Origin: Gordonia spumicola
GTDB taxonomy: Bacteria; Actinomycetota; Actinomycetes; Mycobacteriales; Mycobacteriaceae
DNA length: 64,000 bases
Assembly (NCBI RefSeq): GCF_009932475.1
Contig: NZ_BJOV01000005.1
Coordinates: 744,001-808,000 of the forward strand
Direction: 5' to 3'
A program made the position numbers and the translations under genes. Each line of letters starts with the position of its first letter. Within the stretch, counting starts at the first letter, position 1. Below, piece by piece: positions 19,019-26,923 of this stretch. The notes under the pieces are model-generated. The model saw nothing but the letters and a program-made list of their open reading frames with translations. It was not told the DNA's origin and did no database searches.

Positions 19019-20235
19019 CCGCCGACCTGTCGGCGTCTCAGGCGAGGCGGATCGCTCTCGCCGCCCAGGGGTTCGCCGGTCCAATGCCGGCCGGAACGCC
19101 GACGAGGAGCCACCTCAAACGGGTCGTCGGACGCACCCGGTTCCTCCAGATGGATTCGGTGAACATCCTCGCGCGTGCCCACTACATGCCGATGTTCAGT
19201 CGAGTCGGGCCGTACGACGAGGGGCTCCTCGACAAGGCCGCATGGAGTGACACGTCGCGGGCGCCGCGCCTGTTCGCCGAGTACTGGGCGCACGAGGCGG
19301 CGCTGATCCCGCTCGACGACTGGCCGCTGATGCGATGGCGGATGGACGACTTCCGCGACGGGCGATACCGATACACGCGCGATGTGCTCGCCCGCAGCAG
19401 GGATCTCGTCGGGGATGTGCGGGACGTGATCGTCGGACGCGGCGCGTCGACGCCGCGGCAGATCGAGGACGCGCTCGGCATCGAACGCGCCACCGCCGGA
19501 GCGGGCAGCTGGTGGGACCGCGGCGATGTGAAGCACGTGTGCGAGGCGCTGTTCGCCTCGGGCGAGTTGTCGGCGACACGCAACGGGAACTTCGTCCGGC
19601 ATTACGATCTCGCCGAACGGATCGTCGGAGCGGAGCGTCGCGACCGCGTGGTCGCGAGGCACGACGCGCACCGCGAACTGGTCGCGAACGCCGCGGCCGC
19701 GCACGGAGTCGCGACCGTCGCGGACCTCGCCGACTACTACCGCATGACGACGGCGCAGGTCAGGGCGGTTCTTCCCGACTTGATCGACGACGGCGTCGTC
19801 ACATCGGTGACTGTCGACGGGTGGCGTGACGGAGCGTACCTGCATCGTGAGGCGAGAACGCCGAGGTCGATCCGACGCAGCACACTGCTGTCGCCGTTCG
19901 ACCCCGTCATCTTCTTCCGCCCGCGGACCGAGCGGTTGTTCGACTTCCACTACCGCATCGAGATCTACGTCCCCGAACACAAGCGCGTCCACGGCTACTA
20001 CGTGCTTCCGTACCTGGTAGGCGACCGCGTCGTCGGCCGCGTCGACCTGAAGGCGGACCGCTCCGCAGGCGTCCTGCAGGTGCTGTCGGCACATGTCGAA
20101 CCGGGCGTCGACAAGGATGAGATCGCGCAGTCCCTCGCCGTCGACCTGCGGACGATGGCGTGCTGGCGCGGGCTCGACGACGTGAACGTCCACCCGCGCG
20201 GCGAGTTGGCACCCGCCCTAAGCTGTTCTCTATGA
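19015..20235 (+). CDS. winged-helix DNA glycosylase of the YcaQ/AlkX family
   Basis: 406 residues of the family that includes E. coli YcaQ and Streptomyces AlkZ, monofunctional glycosylases that remove bulky alkylated bases and unhook interstrand crosslinks. The Q-x-D catalytic motif is visible as LQMDSVN (Gln45, Asp47). Three winged-helix modules follow; LLSPFDPVIFFRPRTERLFDFHYRIEIYVP and HGYYVLPYLVGDRVVGRVDLKADR are diagnostic C-terminal family segments. The GTG start overlaps the cobU stop and the stop overlaps the next ATG. The substrate range is inferred from the family only. Confidence 0.88.
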   Translation: MTADLSASQARRIALAAQGFAGPMPAGTPTRSHLKRVVGRTRFLQMDSVNILARAHYMPMFSRVGPYDEGLLDKAAWSDTSRAPRLFAEYWAHEAALIPLDDWPLMRWRMDDFRDGRYRYTRDVLARSRDLVGDVRDVIVGRGASTPRQIEDALGIERATAGAGSWWDRGDVKHVCEALFASGELSATRNGNFVRHYDLAERIVGAERRDRVVARHDAHRELVANAAAAHGVATVADLADYYRMTTAQVRAVLPDLIDDGVVTSVTVDGWRDGAYLHREARTPRSIRRSTLLSPFDPVIFFRPRTERLFDFHYRIEIYVPEHKRVHGYYVLPYLVGDRVVGRVDLKADRSAGVLQVLSAHVEPGVDKDEIAQSLAVDLRTMACWRGLDDVNVHPRGELAPALSCSL

Positions 20236-20582
20236 ACACGTTCCAGCGCGTCGCCAAGGGCGTCAACACCGTCATGCGGCCACTGATGAAGGCCCCGGTC
20301 GTCGGCCCGATGCTCGGCAAGTCGATGACCACCGTCACCTACACGGGCCGTCGGAGCGGCCGGACGATCTCGCTGCCCGTCGCGTTCAAACGGCAGGGCG
20401 ACGACACGGTGATCATCGGTGTCGCCGCACCGTCACAGAAGACGTGGTGGCGGAACTTCCAGCCCGGCCCCGAGCCGATCACCGTCGAACTCGACGGCGT
20501 CGCCCGCACCGGCGCCGGTGTCGCGAAGGTCGGCGAGAAGGGCACCGCCGTCATCGTCACGCTCGACGCGCCGTCATCCTGA
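20232..20582 (+). CDS. small nitroreductase-fold protein (Ddn/DUF385 family)
   Basis: 116 residues resembling actinobacterial F420-dependent nitroreductase-fold proteins. The pattern TTVTYTGRRSGRTISLPVAF, then VIIGVAAPSQKTWWRNF and ITVELDGVARTG, follows the split-barrel fold used by Ddn-like enzymes to bind the deazaflavin F420. It lacks the full C-terminal end of longer members. The ATG overlaps the preceding stop (ATGA), and the stop overlaps the next ATG by one base. Whether it binds F420, FMN or neither is not settled by sequence. Confidence 0.75.
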   Translation: MNTFQRVAKGVNTVMRPLMKAPVVGPMLGKSMTTVTYTGRRSGRTISLPVAFKRQGDDTVIIGVAAPSQKTWWRNFQPGPEPITVELDGVARTGAGVAKVGEKGTAVIVTLDAPSS

Positions 20583-21769
20583 TGGCTCGCAGCCTGCCGC
20601 TCGACGGTGTCCGGGTCCTCGAACTCGGCAACTACATCGCCGCTCCCACCGCCGGACGGATGCTCGCCGACTTCGGAGCCGAAGTGATCAAGGTGGAGCG
20701 GGAGACCGGCGACGAACTCCGCAACTGGCGGCTGTACGACGGCGACACGTCGATGCTGTTCCGGACCATCAATCGGAACAAGAAGTCGATCGTCCTGGAC
20801 TTGCGCACCGAGTCCGGACGCGACGACGTCCGGGCCCTCGCCGCACACTGCGATGTGGTGCTCGAGAACTTCCGGCCCGGGACCATCGAGAAGTGGGGCA
20901 TCGGGCCCGAGGTGCTCAGTGCGGCGAATCCCGATCTGATCTTCGTGCGGATCTCCGCGTTCGGCCAGACCGGTCCGTACGCGGAGCGACCGGGTTTCGC
21001 GGCCGTCGCCGAGGCGTACGGCGGTTTCCGCGAACTCGTCGGCGACCCCGATCGCCCGCCGGTGCGAGTCGGTGTGTCGATCGGCGATTCGATCGCCGGT
21101 CTCTACGGCGCGTTCGGCGCGGTGATGGCGCTGTACGAGCGCCTGCGTCGCCGCGACGAGTCCGACGAGCCGCTGCCACTGGCGGAGCGGATCGTCGACG
21201 TCGCGCTCAACGAGGCGATCTTCTCGATGATGGAGTCGCTGGTCCCCGATCTCGGTGCGTACGGCGTCACCCGGGAGCGGACCGGTGGTCGGATGGAGGG
21301 CATCGCGCCGTCGAACGGCTACACCTGCGGCGACGGACTGTCGGTAGTGATCTCCGGCAACGCCGACGCGATCTTCGGCCGCTACATGCGGGCGATCGGC
21401 AGACCCGACCTCGCCGACGATCCCGACCTGTCGACCAACGACGGTCGGTGGCGTCGACGCGACGAGGTCGACGACGCGATCGGTGCCTGGACTGCGACCC
21501 TGGCCCGTGCCGAGGTGCTGGCCGTGCTCGACGAGGCCGGTGTGCCGGCGGGCCCGATCTACACCGCGGCCGACATCGTCGCCGATGAGCAGTACCGTGC
21601 CCGAAACATGGTGCAGCACTTCGACGTCGACGCCGGTGGCGACTCTCCGCGGTCGGTCGGCTTCCCCGGCATCGTGCCGGTCCTCGGCGAGAAGTCGTTG
21701 CCGATCCGCAGCGTCGGACCGGACCTCGGAGAGCACACCGAGGAGATCCGGCGACGGTTCCTCCGATGA
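20582..21769 (+). CDS. CaiB/BaiF family CoA-transferase
   Basis: A 395-residue class III CoA-transferase, related to formyl-CoA, alpha-methylacyl-CoA and carnitine-CoA enzymes. The N-terminal LPLDGVRVLELGNYIAAPTAGRMLADFGAEVIKVE is typical. The catalytic Asp169 is in SIGDSIAG, and NRNKKSIVLDL and FRPGTIEKWGI are also present. It is the last gene of the thyA operon, and an HMG-CoA-lyase-family gene lies after the propeller array, so acyl-CoA metabolism may link them. The substrate is unknown. A weak hairpin (about 21783-21817) follows the stop. Confidence 0.9.
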   Translation: MARSLPLDGVRVLELGNYIAAPTAGRMLADFGAEVIKVERETGDELRNWRLYDGDTSMLFRTINRNKKSIVLDLRTESGRDDVRALAAHCDVVLENFRPGTIEKWGIGPEVLSAANPDLIFVRISAFGQTGPYAERPGFAAVAEAYGGFRELVGDPDRPPVRVGVSIGDSIAGLYGAFGAVMALYERLRRRDESDEPLPLAERIVDVALNEAIFSMMESLVPDLGAYGVTRERTGGRMEGIAPSNGYTCGDGLSVVISGNADAIFGRYMRAIGRPDLADDPDLSTNDGRWRRRDEVDDAIGAWTATLARAEVLAVLDEAGVPAGPIYTAADIVADEQYRARNMVQHFDVDAGGDSPRSVGFPGIVPVLGEKSLPIRSVGPDLGEHTEEIRRRFLR

Positions 21770-21886
21770 TCGGTCGATCCACGGCCCTCCGCCGACGCAT
21801 TGCCGTCGGAGGTGGATGAGTAGCCCGATCTTCGGGTCAGTCGGCCGGTTGAATGGGTGACCGCGGGGAATCCGGCCGTCCGGCGG

Positions 21887-21892
21887 TAAGGT
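21887..21892 (+). promoter_or_regulatory. -10 box TAAGGT ahead of the propeller array
   Basis: TAAGGT ends 7 bases before ATG 21900, which places the transcription start at that ATG. It is the only good promoter candidate in the 165-bp gap before the array. Confidence 0.5.
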
Positions 21893-21899
21893 TCGCCAC

Positions 21900-21938
21900 A
21901 TGCCCATCACTCCCGTTCCGGACAGTCGTGTCCGGTGA
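21900..21938 (+). CDS. 12-residue leader peptide upstream of the propeller array
   Basis: The frame reads MPITPVPDSRVR and then TGA. Its ATG is 7 bases after a TANNNT box, so it would be translated from a leaderless mRNA. Its TGA overlaps the GTG of the first array gene (GTGA), which itself has no ribosome site. The 3' half forms a hairpin, CCGGACA at 21918-21924 against TGTCCGG at 21929-21935, whose base includes the first G of that GTG. Translation of the peptide would open the hairpin and hand ribosomes to the array. Expression is inferred; proline content is high (3 of 12). Confidence 0.5.
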   Translation: MPITPVPDSRVR

Positions 21939-23602
21939 GTGACGCCGACAGTCCCGAGATCGCGTCCAACGGCGACCGAACGCGCGACGGCCTGAAGTCG
22001 CTCGTGCCGTTCGCGGCGATCGTCGGTCTGCTCGCCGCGTCCGCAGTGTTCGCGGCCTACAGTCTGATGTCGGCGGACACCGGAGCCGACTCGTCCTTCG
22101 CACCGCTCCGGATTCCGCTCGCCGTCGCCGTGATGACGGCCGCATCGGTCGGCTGCTTCGGGGCATGGGTCGCCTGGCGGGGTGCGACCCCGGAGTCTGG
22201 ACGATTCGTGCGGACGGCCGCGCTCTCGGCGTTGGCGGCGTTGGTCCTGGGCGCAGCGTCGTATGGGATGTTCGCCACCGACACGTTCACCGGGTTCAGT
22301 CACACGCGTGCCGTGAATGCCGTCGCCGCGGCGATCATCGCCCTCGGTGCGCTCGCAATGGCAGGCGAACAGCTCACGGATCGTCCGACGCGCGCACCGA
22401 CGTGGGTGACGGCCGTCGCCGGACTTGTTGTCCTCGCCGTCGTCGGAGCAGCAGTCGCGGTCGGGCGGCCACCGGCGTCACCGGACGGACAGACGGAGAT
22501 CAGCGTCGACATCGGCGACCTCACGCCCTGGCCGAGCGTCGACCCGCCGAAGCGGATCTCGACGTCGTACACACGGGTCGCGACCTCGGAGAAGCACCGT
22601 CGGGGAGACGACGACTACGTCACTCGCTACCAACTCGGACACGGGTATCTCACCGATCGATTCGAGATGGTCAACGCCGCGACCGGCACGGTTCGGTGGC
22701 GGATCGACACGCCCACCGACCGACCGGTGCGGGTGGTCGTCGTCGACGGTGCCGGGCTGGCCGTCGTCATCGACGCCGATCGCCCAGGAGGCCGACGAGC
22801 CACCGCGATCGACGCCGAGACGGGTGCCGTCCGATGGACGTCGGACCAGCAACTGACGACTTGGCAGACGGGAGGCGTCGCGGAGGTGCGACTCCTCGAC
22901 GAGGGAGTGCTCACCGGCGTCAGCGACGACGCACATACCCTCACCGCGTTCTCACCGAAGAACGGGCAGCCGACATGGTCGCACCGAGTCGAAGGCGACT
23001 GCGTGATCAGACATGTCGACACCCGTCCGCGACTGGCAGCAGTGGTCTCATGCCCTGGATTGCCGAACCGCATGCGTTTCCTCGACGCCGACGCCGGTCG
23101 GATGACGTCGCAACGAGACTACGACCGCGGCGACTTCTCGTCGATGAGACTGCTGGAGATCGCCGATCGATTCGACCGCACCGAACCGTCGGCGCGGACG
23201 GCCGGGGTGACCGACCTGGCGTCCGGCAGACGCACGCTCACATTCGCCCCCGACGAGAGACTCGATTCCTGCACCGCAGCGGCCGACTGCCTGATGGTGG
23301 CGCGCCGGTACCCCGACGTCGACCGTGCGTCGCGCATCGTGTCCCTGACGGGTGCGCGACCCGATGTGCGCGTCGCACAGGAGGCTCCGACGGGTCTGCC
23401 GATGTGGCTGGACGACCAGGTGGTGTGGGTCATCGAACCGGAGCAGTCGACCGCGCATCGGTGCGGCCTGACGATCGTCGACCGCCGGACGGGTCACGGG
23501 TCGTGGGTTCCCGACGTGTGCGGTGACCTGTTTGTCGTCGACGGTGCGGTGATCGTCGCCACGGACGCGGAGCTGTACCGATTCGAAGGAGCAGACCGAT
23601 GA
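21935..23602 (+). CDS. propeller array gene 1 (type A): 5-TM protein with PQQ-like beta-propeller
   Basis: 555 residues, not a named gene. Five membrane helices (about 22-45, 60-82, 93-115, 126-146, 155-177) put the C-terminus outside if the N-terminus is inside. From about residue 200 a PQQ-like propeller follows, with docking repeats such as MVNAATGTVRWRI and AIDAETGAVRWT. Cysteines are paired as C-x16-C (CVIRHV...VVSC) and C-x5-C (SCTAAADC), conserved in gene 3 of the array, plus one extra pair. No haem site, lipobox or quinone-enzyme residues are seen. GTG 21935 overlaps the leader-peptide stop, and its own stop overlaps gene 2. Closest relative in the window: gene 3. Confidence 0.85.
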   Translation: MSDADSPEIASNGDRTRDGLKSLVPFAAIVGLLAASAVFAAYSLMSADTGADSSFAPLRIPLAVAVMTAASVGCFGAWVAWRGATPESGRFVRTAALSALAALVLGAASYGMFATDTFTGFSHTRAVNAVAAAIIALGALAMAGEQLTDRPTRAPTWVTAVAGLVVLAVVGAAVAVGRPPASPDGQTEISVDIGDLTPWPSVDPPKRISTSYTRVATSEKHRRGDDDYVTRYQLGHGYLTDRFEMVNAATGTVRWRIDTPTDRPVRVVVVDGAGLAVVIDADRPGGRRATAIDAETGAVRWTSDQQLTTWQTGGVAEVRLLDEGVLTGVSDDAHTLTAFSPKNGQPTWSHRVEGDCVIRHVDTRPRLAAVVSCPGLPNRMRFLDADAGRMTSQRDYDRGDFSSMRLLEIADRFDRTEPSARTAGVTDLASGRRTLTFAPDERLDSCTAAADCLMVARRYPDVDRASRIVSLTGARPDVRVAQEAPTGLPMWLDDQVVWVIEPEQSTAHRCGLTIVDRRTGHGSWVPDVCGDLFVVDGAVIVATDAELYRFEGADR

Positions 23603-25251
23603 TGCGGGGCAGTCGACGGCTGGCCGATGCGGCACCCGGAGTGTGGGCCGCGGGCTGCGCGGCAGCAGTGTGCGGGGTGATCCTCGCACTCGCGGCGATC
23701 ATCGGCGCCGGACCGACATCCGCCGTCGACGGCACGGACACCACATTGCGCGTCGTGGCGATCGTGTCGCTGGCGGTGATCGCCGTATGCACGGGAGTCA
23801 CCTGGTGGATCGACCACGGTGCGCGCGGCGGGCATGACAATGATCGGATCGCCCTGCGACGATGCGACACCGTCGCCGTGGCTGCGCTGGCCGCAGCATG
23901 GCTCGGTGCGGGTGTGCTGACGATAGTGGCCTTCCGGATCGGTTCGCGGCGAGATCTGCTCGTCCTCGTGGACGAGAATGCGGCGACCGTGTGCGCCCTC
24001 GCCGGTGCCGGATGCGCGCTCGCGCTGCTCGGGTGCCTGAGCCGCGCGGCTCGGCGGGCGGGCGACGGCGATTCGTGTGTCGACACCCGACGACGTCGAC
24101 GGGCATTGGCGATGGGGGTGGCGGGAACGACAGCTGCGATCGTCGTGTTCGTGATGATCCCCGCGCTGTCCGACGCGTCGCGTGTCGTCCGAGGGCCGGA
24201 CACCGTCGACGCCGTCGATGTGCCCGCGATGCCTACGAGCATGGGTGCCGCCGTATTCCGGTCGTCGTTGACCAGCCGTCTCGACAGCGCGGTTCTGCCT
24301 GCGGGGGCGGGCTACGTGGTCCGCGACGGACATACCCTCACCGCGTTCGACGGCCGTGACGGCTCGGTCCGGTGGCGGTTCGACGCATCGGCATTGGGAG
24401 AGGACGTCGGAGTGCGTACTGTCGACGGCCCCGACGGGGAGGTCCTCGTGGTCGCGGGCGACCGGTTACTGGTCGGCCTCGACGCGATGACCGGGCGGCT
24501 GCTGTGGAGGTCATCGGACACGACCAAGACCACGACCGACGAGTCGACCACGTTCCGAGACCTCCGCACCGGACGCGTCGAACGGACCGTCGAGCACCAA
24601 TCGTGCCTGTCGCGCGACTGGAGCGTGAGATTCATCGTGTGGACGTCGTGTGATGTGGGCACCACGGTGACCGTCGCCGACTGGGCGACCGGATCGGAAC
24701 GGCGGGTCGACCTGCCCGCGATCGGCGCCGATGAACAGAGCGGCAGCGTTATTTTGATCGGCCACGACATGTTCGCGATCCCGTTCGCGCGGATGTCGGA
24801 CGACGAGCATCGACCGACGGGGCAGCGCCGGTACGTCCTCGTCGACGCGGTCCGCGCCGTGGTTGTCGACGACTTCACGACGTCGTCCGATCCAACGGAG
24901 ATCAATGCGGCCGGCGTGCTGGTCATGCACGGATCCGACGACACGGTGGAGTTCCGCGACACGCTGTCCAAGCGCACCATCCGTGTGGCCGACGTGCCCG
25001 GCGGTGACCGTTGGGCGGGGACCTGGATCGGAACGACGTATGCGGTCGGCTCGAGCGACGGTGAGATCCGGATCATCGACCCGGCGACTCGAACCGTCAC
25101 AGCGCGGAACGACGTCTGCACCCCCGGACAATTTCGCACGGGTGCCGTCACCGCCATCACCGTGGCGCCGGGTGCGGTCGTCGTCGAGTGCAAGGTGGAG
25201 TACATGCCGTTCGACATCGAGTTGGTCGGTCTGACCACGGAGGTGGCCTGA
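23599..25251 (+). CDS. propeller array gene 2 (type B): 5-TM protein with PQQ-like beta-propeller
   Basis: 550 residues. Helices lie at about 14-37, 49-71, 91-113, 128-147 and 168-190. Between helices 3 and 4 is the segment RIGSRRDLLVLVDENAATVC, nearly repeated in array gene 5. The propeller carries AFDGRDGSVRWRFD, GLDAMTGRLLWRSSD and GSSDGEIRIIDPATRTV. Type-B cysteines: C-x14-C (CLSRDW...TSC) and C-x23-C (CTPGQF...VEC), likely two disulfides outside the cell. ATG 23599 overlaps the stop of gene 1 by 4 nt. The C-terminus reads IELVGL before a short tail, a type-B hallmark. Confidence 0.85.
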   Translation: MMRGSRRLADAAPGVWAAGCAAAVCGVILALAAIIGAGPTSAVDGTDTTLRVVAIVSLAVIAVCTGVTWWIDHGARGGHDNDRIALRRCDTVAVAALAAAWLGAGVLTIVAFRIGSRRDLLVLVDENAATVCALAGAGCALALLGCLSRAARRAGDGDSCVDTRRRRRALAMGVAGTTAAIVVFVMIPALSDASRVVRGPDTVDAVDVPAMPTSMGAAVFRSSLTSRLDSAVLPAGAGYVVRDGHTLTAFDGRDGSVRWRFDASALGEDVGVRTVDGPDGEVLVVAGDRLLVGLDAMTGRLLWRSSDTTKTTTDESTTFRDLRTGRVERTVEHQSCLSRDWSVRFIVWTSCDVGTTVTVADWATGSERRVDLPAIGADEQSGSVILIGHDMFAIPFARMSDDEHRPTGQRRYVLVDAVRAVVVDDFTTSSDPTEINAAGVLVMHGSDDTVEFRDTLSKRTIRVADVPGGDRWAGTWIGTTYAVGSSDGEIRIIDPATRTVTARNDVCTPGQFRTGAVTAITVAPGAVVVECKVEYMPFDIELVGLTTEVA

Positions 25252-25252
25252 G

Positions 25253-26923
25253 ATGTCGACCGCGGAACTCGAGCGGGTGGCCGTCGACGAACCGGAGTCT
25301 TTCGACCTCTGGTCGATGCCGTTCCTCGGCATCGGAGCGATCGTCGGGTCGATCTACCTCGCGGCCAGGTCGCTGACGGTGTCGCCGATCACTCGCGACG
25401 GCGGATTCTCCGCGGTGCAGGGCCAGGTGGCCTGGACGATCATCGTGGCGGGGGTGATCGCGGTCGCCGCCACGGGGTCGGTCGTGGTGAGACGCGACGT
25501 CCGGGGCGTGACGCTGGCAGTGCGTGCGATGGTCGGAGTCTGCTGGATCGCGGTCTTCGCGGTCGCATGCGGGTCCGGGATGTTCCTCGGCGACCGCTAC
25601 CACGGACCGAACCATTCGGCTGCGATGAGTGCGACCTGGTTCTCGCTGGTGGGCATGCTGGTCGCCATGATGCTCCGGCGTGCGCCGAGGGATCGTTCGC
25701 GTCTCGCACCGGTGCGTGAGTCGGCGAAGTCCGCGGTTGTCGCGGTGCTGATTCCGCTGATCGTCGCCGTCGCGATCACCCAACCCTGGAAATCCGATCC
25801 GATCGACGACGCCGACACCCGTGGTGATCTTGTCGTCGAACTCGCCGATACGCATCCGTGGACGGACAGCCCGCCGCCGCGCAGGGTGACGCTCGCTCCG
25901 ACGCGGATCACGAGCGACGTCAAGCCGTCGAGCTGGTCCCGACACGACGAGCCGGTCGGCGGTGGGTTCGTCACCTCGAACCTCGAAATGGTCAACGCCG
26001 ACACCGGAACCGTGCGGTGGCGGATCGACGGAGACTCGCTCGACTACCGCTCGTCGACGTTCGTCGACAGCGTCCATTCGCTGGTCGTCATCAGCCAGCC
26101 GCATCGAACCGGCGGACCGACGACAACGGCGATCGACGCGGAGACCGGCACCGTCCGGTGGACGCAGCCAGTCGCGCTCACCACCTGGGAACACGGCTAC
26201 CAACAGGGGAAGACACTGATCGGGACGGGCGTTCTCGCGACGATCACTCCGGACGCCCGAATCATGCGGGCGTTGTCTCCCACGGACGGCACCCCGACGT
26301 GGGACTACCGGGTCGGCTCGGAGTGCGCGATCGTGCACGTCGAGTCCAGACCCATGCTGTCGGTCATGGTCGGCTGTGCCGGGCGGGGCGTCGTCGAGCA
26401 CATCCTCGACCCGGACACCGGACGACTCGTCGCCGGTCCGCTGAGCGTCGACACGCAGGATTCGGCGTCACGCGCCCTCGCGCCGGTCGGCGACAGGTTC
26501 CGTGCGACCGCCGCCACGACCGGCCGAGCCTTCAACTATGCAAGCGGCGTGATCGACACCCGGACGGGTCGGACGGTGGCCCGCCGGTCGGGGGCGGACG
26601 GTTCGGGCATGCCACTGACCTGTGATGCGACCGCCGACTGCCTCATGCGGACGACAGGGGGCCGCGGCGAACTCGTCTCACTGACCGGTGCACACCCGCC
26701 GATCGCGGTGAATGCGTCGACGGTGAACGCCGAGCGCGCGATCTGGCTCGCCGATCAGATCCTATGGGTCGACGACGTCAAGACGGGCCGGCTTGTTGTC
26801 GTCGACCGGACGTCGGGAGCGGTGACGACGACGCCGGTGCCCGCCGGCTCACTGGCGGTCGTGCCGGGAGCTGTCCTCCTCCGGGAAGGGACGACGCTGC
26901 TTCGATTCGAGGGGAAGGCATGA
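25253..26923 (+). CDS. propeller array gene 3 (type A): 5-TM protein with PQQ-like beta-propeller
   Basis: 556 residues, the second type-A member. It shares with gene 1 the repeats MVNADTGTVRWRID and AIDAETGTVRWTQ, the LTTW segment, the C-x16-C pair (CAIVHV...MVGC), C-x5-C (CDATADC) and the ending LLRFEG. The membrane part again has five hydrophobic stretches, but its sequence differs from gene 1, so the propeller is the better conserved half. It starts 1 nt after the stop of gene 2, and its stop overlaps gene 4 by 4 nt. Function unknown. Confidence 0.85.
   Translation: MSTAELERVAVDEPESFDLWSMPFLGIGAIVGSIYLAARSLTVSPITRDGGFSAVQGQVAWTIIVAGVIAVAATGSVVVRRDVRGVTLAVRAMVGVCWIAVFAVACGSGMFLGDRYHGPNHSAAMSATWFSLVGMLVAMMLRRAPRDRSRLAPVRESAKSAVVAVLIPLIVAVAITQPWKSDPIDDADTRGDLVVELADTHPWTDSPPPRRVTLAPTRITSDVKPSSWSRHDEPVGGGFVTSNLEMVNADTGTVRWRIDGDSLDYRSSTFVDSVHSLVVISQPHRTGGPTTTAIDAETGTVRWTQPVALTTWEHGYQQGKTLIGTGVLATITPDARIMRALSPTDGTPTWDYRVGSECAIVHVESRPMLSVMVGCAGRGVVEHILDPDTGRLVAGPLSVDTQDSASRALAPVGDRFRATAATTGRAFNYASGVIDTRTGRTVARRSGADGSGMPLTCDATADCLMRTTGGRGELVSLTGAHPPIAVNASTVNAERAIWLADQILWVDDVKTGRLVVVDRTSGAVTTTPVPAGSLAVVPGAVLLREGTTLLRFEGKA

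Noticed and set aside
21783-21817. Terminator after the CoA-transferase gene
   Set aside because: The stem CCTCCG-x2-GAC / GTCGGAGG is interrupted and has no T-run, so it was left as a remark only.
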